Positions 56,907-64,000 of a stretch of 64,000 bases of DNA are shown in pieces. Source of the DNA: Theobroma cacao (taxonomy: Eukaryota; Streptophyta; Magnoliopsida; Malvales; Malvaceae); the NCBI RefSeq assembly GCF_000208745.1, contig NC_030852.1, positions 12,451,953 through 12,515,952 on the forward strand. The letters run 5' to 3'. The number at the start of each line of letters is the position of its first letter. Position 1 is the first letter of the stretch. Under the pieces are notes generated by a model. It did not search any database. It was not told the origin of the DNA and worked only from the letters and a program-made list of their open reading frames with translations. The position numbers and the translations under genes were made by a program.

Positions 56907-59522
56907 TGTGAGACTTCAACCTCTATAGGCTAATAACGAGGCATAGGCGTAATAACCCGAGCCAAGGGTAGTTTCGTCATTTCCTTTAATAAATTCCTAG
57001 AAGGAAGTTTTCTAATATTTAAGGTCTAAATAAGCATAAAGACCAAATAAATGATGTATAATGATGAAAACACGAAGAAAACTAGATGTGGTAATAATGT
57101 TCATAACAGGGGCAAAATGGTCATTTTGCAGCCCAAGTCAAAATTTTTAAGTTTTCGTAAACTCGAGTATATTTAGACCATTGTGGACTTGGCCTCAGTG
57201 TCAAAAGAGTAAAAAGATTTCATAGAGGATTGGAGAAGAACAAGCTATCTTGCAAGGGCATTTTCGTAATTTCAAGTAGAATGGATAAGCTTGAGCTATA
57301 AATATCTTTTTCTTCCAGCATCTTCTTCATTCTCCAGTAGCTTCTTCTTCTTCCATCTAACGTTGCTTCCATCTTCCATGGAAGCTTGATATGAAACTTT
57401 CACAACTTTCTCTCTCTAGCTTTAATTTTCATACCTTTGTGCCCTTTTGACTAGAACCCTTGTGCTCTTTCACTCTCTCACTTTAAAACCCTCAAAAAGT
57501 CCTTGTTCAACACTTTCTCTCACTAGTTGCAGGTTTTAGAAAGAGAAAGAGAGATTTTCCACATTTGTTTGGAAGCTATTGGAAGAGAATTCAACTACAA
57601 AGAAACCCTAAGGTGAGTGATGAACTAGGCTTGGTTTTAAGTTGTTGATAATGGCTAGTAATTGGGATTATGAGCTGTTTTATTATTGAGTTGTTTACTC
57701 ATTTTTAGTGTGATTAGAGTAGTGCAAGGAATAGCCATTTGATATAGTTGGAAGCCAATTAGGAATGACTAGTAGAATTTGAATTAGAAACTAGCTTTTG
57801 GAGTGATATTAATGTAAATTGGATTGTTTGTGATGTTATGTGTGTATAGGTTCCAACAAGGCCTCACATGTCCATTTGGAGTATTAGTTGAGGTTAGAGT
57901 CAAGCAAAAGAAACAACAAGACCAGTGAGTGAACTTGCATTTCAAAGTATTTTTGAGAATGTGAATGTGTTTGCACAAGACATTAAATTATTTTATCAAA
58001 CTTTTCTTAAGAATGGGTGCCTTGGGAACAAGCCCTTGATAAATTATCTTTGTGTTGTGAAATGTGGCTATTATGGATTCATATACTGCTACATTATGTT
58101 GATATATATATATACATATGAATATATTATTGTTTAATGATATTAACTCGGCTATGTGCGAGTAGGGAGTGCGCATAAGCCGATGATGACCCGGTTATGT
58201 GCGAGTAGAGAGTGCACATAAATCGGTGATGACCTAGCCATGCGCGAGTAGGGACTTCACATGAGCTGATGATGATGGGATGGTGTGCATGATGATGATG
58301 GGTATATATATATATATGTAAATATGTGTGTTATAGGAAGTTTATGAGCAATGGTATATGGTTGTAATGCATGTGAAATTTGGCATGATGAATCTTGAGA
58401 AATTCCCATTTTCTTGCAAATTGATCTTTATTGCAGCACCAAATGGATTTTTTGTGCAAAGGAGGCCCTTTTTTCACTTAAGTGCCCTGCTTCTCGCTGC
58501 AGTGAGAAACATTTTGTTTTGGCAGCAGAAAACTCGCTGCAGCGAAAATAAATCTCGCTGCAGCGAGAAACTCTAGGGTTCTGATTTAATACCTTCACTT
58601 TGATGAAGATTTTGACCCTTTCCCGTCCGAAATGGTAAAAGTAGAAAACATAAAAATTGTAGCCCTACCTTTTAGCTTTCTAATGGTCTAAAAATCAGAT
58701 CAATTGCATTTCTGTAGCGGGAGATATTATAGAAAAACTTAAACGCATGCAAATTGCCACTATTTCTCACTATAGCGAGAAACTTTATGTTTTGGCCGCC
58801 CGAATCTCGCTGCAGCAAGAATGAACTTTGCCACAGTGAGAAACTTGCTACCTTGCTTGATTTTGACCTACTTTTCACCCATTTAACTTCATGGATTGAT
58901 CATGGGTTTGTGAAACACTATGAGGGTATTAATCCAAGTTTGAAATGAGGGGTTTTTAGTAAGAAATTAAATCAATTGCATTGTTTTTGAAACAAATGCA
59001 TCATGATTTCCAAATTCTTCCTATTGATTGCTTGTTCCCTTCTTATGTTCACTCACTGAGTTTTATACTCACGTTTTTAAAATTCATGTTTGTAGATTTG
59101 GAGGCAATTAGGACCTAGATTGAGTTGCACACATATGCTTGCTTTCTTGGTAGGTACTATGGCATCTCAATAGCCGCATCTTCACTGTAGTCACTCCGCT
59201 AGAAGTCAAGAGTCATTTTGTTTTATGAGTACGTTCATGTGATGTAAAATACTAAGATACGTGTCTTAGACAAAATATGTATATTTTAACTGTTAATGCC
59301 ACCATGAGTTGAAATGTTAACATCATTTTGGGTTTATATTAATGAAATTCTTGATTGCTATAGCCCATTATTAAAGTGATTATAAGTTAGAATTAAGAAA
59401 GGTGACTTGAGAATAGTTGATGGGATGTTAAGCAAGATTACATAATAGGCTTGCTTGAGCTTGGTGGGCTATGCCCATTAGGCCCATGCGCTTGTCATGG
59501 CCCGGGAATTTGAGCTATGACA
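56907..59522 (+). mobile_element. D-family solo LTR D4
   Basis: 2,616 bp from TGTGAGACTTCAACC to GAGCTATGACA, with flanks TTCCT and TTCTT (one change). Removing it rejoins the protease-reverse transcriptase linker of G (LTNKQE to the GWTIAKKG region). TATA box CTATAAATAT at 57296-57305. Intron-like segment 57613-57849 (donor AAGGTGAGTGA, acceptor GTGTATAG, 237 bp). Minisatellite 58140-58280, AT run 58305-58318, palindromic words 58495-58850, shared module 58590-58740 (antisense). Confidence 0.9.
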
Positions 59523-60290
59523 TTCTTGCTTGTTAGTGAGATCATATGAAACAATAATAGGAAAAGTAGATGAGTCACCAAGATATGCATACCTCAAATG
59601 GTTTGGCAATGGTTTGAGATCCAACTTAAGGGATTCTTCAATAAACGGCTTCACTGGTGAAGATGAAAAGAAAGAGAGATCTAACGACTCAAATTGTGTT
59701 CCCATAGATGACATGGGGCATTCAACACATCTATGACATCCTTAACACTTGTTACAGATTTAGTAACCAACGATCCCTCAAATGGGTGATTAGGATGTCG
59801 TTCCTTAAAAACTTCACTTACAACCCCATCCACCACACTAAATGCTGAACAATCATCATGATCATTAGTAAACTTTAAAGTTCTAAAAATGTTAAATGTT
59901 ACCTCTTGATCTTACACTTTTAAGGTAATCTCTCCCTTTTCCACATCGATGAGTGCTCTAGTGGTGTGTAAGAAAGGTCTCCTAAGGATAATAGGAACTT
60001 CTCTATCCTTCTCCATATCGAGTACTATGAAGTCCATTGGAAATATGAATTTATCCACTTTGACAAGTACATCTTCCACTATACCTCTCGAATATGTGAG
60101 GGTTTTATCTACCAATTGTAAAGTCACAGTAGTGTACTTAATCCTTGCCAAACCCAACTTGTTGTAGATAGACAAAGGCATCAAATTAATACTTGCCCCC
60201 TAAATCACTCAATGCCTTGGCAAAAAATAAGGCACCAATTGTGCATGGAATAGTGAAGCCGGCAGGGTCCTTAAGCTTTGAACGAAGCTT
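59523..60290 (-). pseudogene. Element G: protease and linker to reverse transcriptase
   Basis: Aspartic protease. 60184-59912 is open: NKLGLARIKYTTVTLQLVD, GIVEDVLVKVDKFIFPMDFI, PIILRRPFLHTTRALIDV. Just upstream the catalytic Asp-Leu-Gly block is present but split by one extra C in the run at 60196-60200. The linker (SFFSSSPVKPFIEES, YAYLGDSSTFPIIVSYDL) reaches the D4 insertion point at 59523. This is the Athila-type protease layout. Confidence 0.8.
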
Positions 60291-61990
60291 GTCTATATGA
60301 TTGCACTGCATTGCTTAATGAGTGCTACTATCTCAAATTCACCTAACTGCCTCTTTTTGGAGAAAATATCCTTCAAAAATTTTACATATGAAGGCATTTG
60401 CTCTAAAGCCTCAGTAAAAAGAACGTTGATGTGAAGCTTTTTAAACACCACATTAAATTTCCAAAACTGGCTTTCCTCTTATTATTTCTTGAGACGTTGA
60501 GGAAAAAATGATGGTGGTAGAGTTGTCTTAGTTTTCTTTTCTTGACACTATCCAGTAAAACTTGCAGTCTATGTTCCGTTCTCAACTATCTTGTCTTTTT
60601 GTTCAATTTGCTTTAGGTTATTTTCTATTTCCTTACCATTTCTTAAGGTAATGGCTTTGACATGTTCTTTACATTTCTTCCTCAAATTTGCCTTTATATA
60701 AATAGGTAGTGTTCCTTTAGCTCTATTGTTTAATGAGTTAGCAAATTGACCAACCAAGGTCTCAAGGTTTTGAATTAATGTTGTTTGTCTTTGAATAAGA
60801 GTTGTTTGATTTTAAATGATGCAATCATTCTTTGTCATGAACTGCATCAGCGAATCCTCTATAGATGGGTTTTTCTCTAGGATAAGTGCTCTGGATTGCT
60901 GTTAGAACCTTAGAAGTATGCTCAATCTTTAGGTTGAAGATGACCCCTGATTGTTAGACCAAGAGAAGTTAGAATGGTTTGTCCACCATGAGTTGTAGGT
61001 GTTGGAGCAAGGATTGTTCTACTGTCTGTTCCCCACAAATTGCATTATTTTTGTACTGCTTGTACATTGATTGCTTGCATGCTTATCTCCACAATACTCA
61101 CAAACTACAAAATGACTTTGAATGAAGTTAGCACTAAAATATTCAAGTTTCTTAGTTAAAACTACTGCTTGTGATGATAATGTTGTGAAGGCATCCACAT
61201 CATGAACTTCAACTACTCTCTTATTCATTGATCGCTTTGTTGGCCACTGATAGTTATTTCAAGCCATCTCCTCCAATAGATCATATGTCTCATCAATTGA
61301 CGTAGCCATTAAAGCTCCTCCCACAATGGCATCAATAGTGGTTCAAACATGACCACTAAATCCATTGTAAAATGTCTGTAGTTGTTGCCACTTTGGAAGA
61401 CCATGATGAGGGCACCGCCTAAGCAAGTCCTTGTATCTTTCCCAAGCCTCATACATTGATTCAGCAATGTGGCTGCATGAATGATGTGATATCATTCCTC
61501 ATTTTCATTGTTTTGTTTGGAGGAAAGAACTTAGCAATGAACTTTTGGGCAAAATCATCCCATGTTGTTATATAGTGCATTCAGCCACACTTTAGCTTTG
61601 TCGCTTTATGAAAAAAGGAAAAACCTCAAATGAATTTCATCATCTGTGACACCATTGTGTTTAAAAAGTGTCACAATATCCACAAAATTCAAGATGTGGG
61701 CATTTGGATCATCATTTGGAAGGCCCCAAAATTAGACTAAAGTTTGAACCATGGTAATGATGGCTAGCTTACTCTTGAAATTGTTGGCTTGAATAGTCAA
61801 CCTTCAAATGCTCGATGGAATCCCATGTACCAACGGAACAACATAATCCCTTAAGAAATGATTTTATGCCATAACTCGCTCTTGGATTTGCTACTCACCA
61901 TGTTGATCAACCATTGTATTAATTTGAGCAAAACCTTGTTGATTCTCTTGTTTTGTTGATTCTCTTGTTTAAGTTTCAGATTGTTCTCTC
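60291..61990 (-). pseudogene. Element G: gag
   Basis: Broken gag. Readable parts: AESMYEAWERYKDLLRRCPHHG near 61440, a conserved gag-domain stretch with LPKWQQLQTFYNG, and ATSIDETYDLLEEMA near 61290. Then the zinc knuckle CEYCGDKHASNQC (61064-61102), in the CX2CX3HX4C form usual for this lineage. Downstream is a basic region (NLRKKCKEHVKAITLRNGKE) near 60670. Many stops and shifts. Confidence 0.8.
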
Positions 61991-62160
61991 GATTGTTAGG
62001 TCACAAGGTATAATCTCCAAGCTTTTTGCTATTCTCATATAATGATGGAATGAATTTGAAAAACAAAGAAAGCAAAAACTCAAATTAAGACTAATTTGTT
62101 GAATTGTAATATTAGCAAAATAAATAGGAAAACAAATCCTCAACAATGACGCAAAAAACT
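61991..62160 (-). promoter_or_regulatory. Element G leader with decayed primer-binding site
   Basis: Immediately inside the 5' LTR the minus strand reads TTGCGTCATTGTTGAGGA (about 62137-62154). It resembles a primer site for Asp-tRNA, GGCGCCGTTGCCGGGGA, after several changes, most of them C-to-T or G-to-A. The rest is a short leader up to gag. Confidence 0.55.
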
Positions 62161-63706
62161 TGTTGTCAATTTTGCACTCACAAGTATACATATTGAACAG
62201 AATAATATGTCCAGATAAGTCTAGAATCTTATCCCGCAAGGATTTGCTCCTAATTGTTTACTAAGTACTAAGATTATGATAAACTAATCTTGTTCAAGTA
62301 ACTCGATGTTTTAGAAAATTAATTAAAACTAAATTAAAACAAACGTTAAATTAATTAATGGAAACTAAAATTCAATTGAGAAAAGTAACAGACTAAAACC
62401 TAGGATTATGGGTTCATTCAACATTTCATCTGATACTAGCTTCTCATATTATTTGTATTCATAGGTGGTTTTACTAACCTAGAAACCAAAGCTATGTACA
62501 AGTCTCCATTAAGCAGCTAATACAAATACCTAACTTATTTGGGTCACTATATATTTGTAGTAATCAGTTAAATAAAGTTCACTAAGCTAGTGTTCTAATT
62601 TAGCTATGTATAGCAATTGGTTTATGTCTAACCTAATTGGGAATCAAATCACCTAAGTGGCGTGAACAAACACTATTCATATCTTAGTCTAATCTAAAAT
62701 CTTTTTGTCGAGTCTCAATTAGATTCACAAATTAGTTAATTGTTGGCCAAACAATCAAAAGCAGTAAGAGCAAATTTGAATAAGCAAAACTATACCCATC
62801 CATAGTAAGTAAAAGAGAAACCAAAATTCAGATTACGTGTTGAAATCCACTACAATCCTAAAAAAGTAAATTAGTTTACAATATCTAAATAGAATATCAT
62901 CCGAAGAAAATTTTCCATTACTTTAAGTAAAAGAAAATAAGAGAAAGATAAAAGTAGAGAAGAAAAACTAATGATTGAAGCTTTTGATCTTAATTTTCTC
63001 TCAATTTCTCTTGCTTTTTGTTCTGTTTTTGGCTCTTTTTCTCCAAAATAATTATTTTCTGTCTTCTTCTTTATTTTACTCCAAAAAGACTTATTTATAG
63101 CCACTTCAAATGCCCTAATTTTTAAAAATCATAAGTGCAGAAAAATAGCAATTTCTTTGAGTGCCGCGGCTCTCATTTTCCAAAGTTGTGGCCCTCACTT
63201 CTCTGTGCTGGTGCTCGTGCTCTACTCCTTTTCAGTGTCGTAGTTATCATCATCCAAAGCCACGACTCTCAAGGTTCTGTTTTGATATCTACTCTTAAGG
63301 TTATGATCAAAGCTTGGCAAAGTGGTAAACATGAAAGTTATAGTCCTTCCTTATAGCTTTCTAATGGTCTAAAAATCTTGTCAATTGAACTTTTATAATG
63401 CAAGTTATGCCTAAAATACTCTACAAGTTTAGAAAATTCAACACTTATCCATCCTTGCACAATTCACCTCAATGAAGCTTTATGCACTTGAGAACTTTCA
63501 AAACAAAGACTAAATCAATGATGGCTTAAATTAGGACTTTTAACATGAAAATATGCTCAAATTGCTTGAATTAAAGTAGTTCAACGTGCATTAAACTAAA
63601 TAACAAAAAGCATAAAAACTACTTAAAATCAACTTAAAAACACAAGGACTTAGCTATAATTAGCAGTCAAAATGTTGCAAAATAACTTTATATATTAGAG
63701 TTATTG
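62161..63706 (-). mobile_element. Element G 5' LTR
   Basis: 1,546 bp. TATA box CTATAAATAA at 63091-63100 (minus). Shared module 63275-63425 (sense to the element). GC palindromic words at 63155-63275 (GAGTGCCGCGGCTCTC is nearly intact). The outer end reads CAATAACTC on the minus strand where the 3' LTR has TGATAACTC, so the terminal TG has mutated. The ATATT duplication follows. Confidence 0.85.
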
Positions 63707-63711
63707 ATATT

Positions 63712-63875
63712 ATTTTTGTGCTTACTAATTTATTGTTAAAAACTTGTTTTTGATATTGGAAAATATTTTTGGGTAAAAAAGTTTCGAGTTTTATACTTAG
63801 ATCTTTGAAGAAATTTTTTAAATATCAATTCAGCCCCCTTTTAGTATATTGCTCTTTGAAGCTTTTACACTAACA
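63712..63875 (+). mobile_element. Copia element F2, 5' LTR, right piece
   Basis: Continues the F LTR after the ATATT duplication: ATTGGAAAATATTTTTGG, AATATCAATTCAGCC and TTAGTATATTG match the end of F1 (30600-30715). It ends CACTAACA at 63875, the inverse of the start at 47667. Confidence 0.8.
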
Positions 63876-63893
63876 ATTGGTATTAGAGCTTGG
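63876..63893 (+). promoter_or_regulatory. Primer-binding site of copia F2
   Basis: ATTGGTATTAGAGCTTGG follows the LTR end directly. It matches the TGGTATCAGAGC initiator-Met primer site with one change. This fixes F2 as plus-strand, with internal genes to the right of the window. Confidence 0.85.
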
Positions 63894-63956
63894 TCATAAA
63901 TTTTGTAGGCTTAATTGCCTTTGAGAGATCCGTTGTAAAAGCTCAACTCAATAAAA

Positions 63957-64000
63957 ATGAAGGTTACGACAACCATGCTTAGTGAAGGGCAATCGATCTA
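63957..64000 (+). CDS. Copia F2 gag, first 14 codons, cut by window end
   Basis: The ATG at 63957 lies 81 bases beyond the LTR end and begins MKVTTTMLSEGQSI. The EGQS step is typical of the start of copia gag proteins. The frame is open to the last base of the window. Only the start is visible, so its integrity cannot be judged. A second in-frame ATG (63975) could also serve as start. Confidence 0.6.
   Translation, partial: MKVTTTMLSEGQSI

Larger units (their letters stand above)
49285..63706 (-). mobile_element. Athila-like Ty3/gypsy element G, complete but dead
   Basis: LTRs at 49285-50747 and 62161-63706, perfect ATATT target duplication (49280-49284, 63707-63711). It sits inside the 5' LTR of copia F2. 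Minus-strand order: 5' LTR, primer site, gag, protease, reverse transcriptase, RNase H, integrase, spacer, extra ORF, polypurine tract, 3' LTR. Solo LTR D4 splits the protease-reverse transcriptase linker. About 11.8 kb without D4. Confidence 0.9.

Noticed and set aside
1..64000. A non-transposon host gene
   Set aside because: No stretch showed exon-like coding sequence other than gag, pol or the element-linked extra ORF; nearly every interval is accounted for by an LTR element or its remnant.

Overview
The window is nuclear DNA of a flowering plant, most likely a eudicot. It is AT-rich and consists almost entirely of decayed, nested LTR retrotransposons. I found no intact host gene, no rRNA or tRNA gene and no CRISPR array. 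Plant origin is supported by Ty1/copia and Ty3/gypsy proteins of plant lineages (an Athila-like gypsy group and a Tekay/Del-like chromovirus), initiator-Met-type primer sites and LTRs of 1-3 kb. The species cannot be named from the sequence.

Element families, with letters used throughout: A/B/C = 2.8-3.0 kb LTRs of a non-coding or unresolved family; D = chromovirus with 2.3-2.9 kb LTRs; E and F = copia families; G and H = two related Athila-like gypsy elements.

Layout. 1-438 is an A-family LTR end. 439-3854 is a minus-strand copia element with a broken gag and a primer site; its LTR runs in pieces (3855-4250, 13657-14662, 17666-18110) around later insertions. These are A1 (about 4250-13656, itself split by solo LTRs B and D1) and solo LTR C (14663-17660). 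18110-29362 is the 3' half of gypsy H, with a composite D LTR (19796-24826) inside its integrase between perfect TAAAT duplications. 29363-30715 and about 30940-31336 are F LTR fragments in opposite orientations. From 31337 copia element E (minus) begins with its 3' LTR. It is split by a complete D chromovirus (33451-47208), which in turn holds a solo E LTR (42679-43760) and a D LTR (39361-41970). E is then interrupted by copia element F2, whose 5' LTR starts at 47667 and whose gag runs off the window end. That LTR is split by complete gypsy G (49285-63706, ATATT duplication), and G holds solo D LTR D4 (56907-59522).

All coding regions are pseudogenes with stops and frameshifts; only the 44 bases of F2 gag at the window end are open. 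The two Athila-like integrases I could read have lost the third catalytic residue. The most unusual signals are not genes. LTRs of unrelated families carry arrays of short CG-containing palindromic words, a roughly 150-bp module is shared between D and G/H LTRs, and every D LTR long enough keeps a GT-AG intron-like segment downstream of its TATA box.
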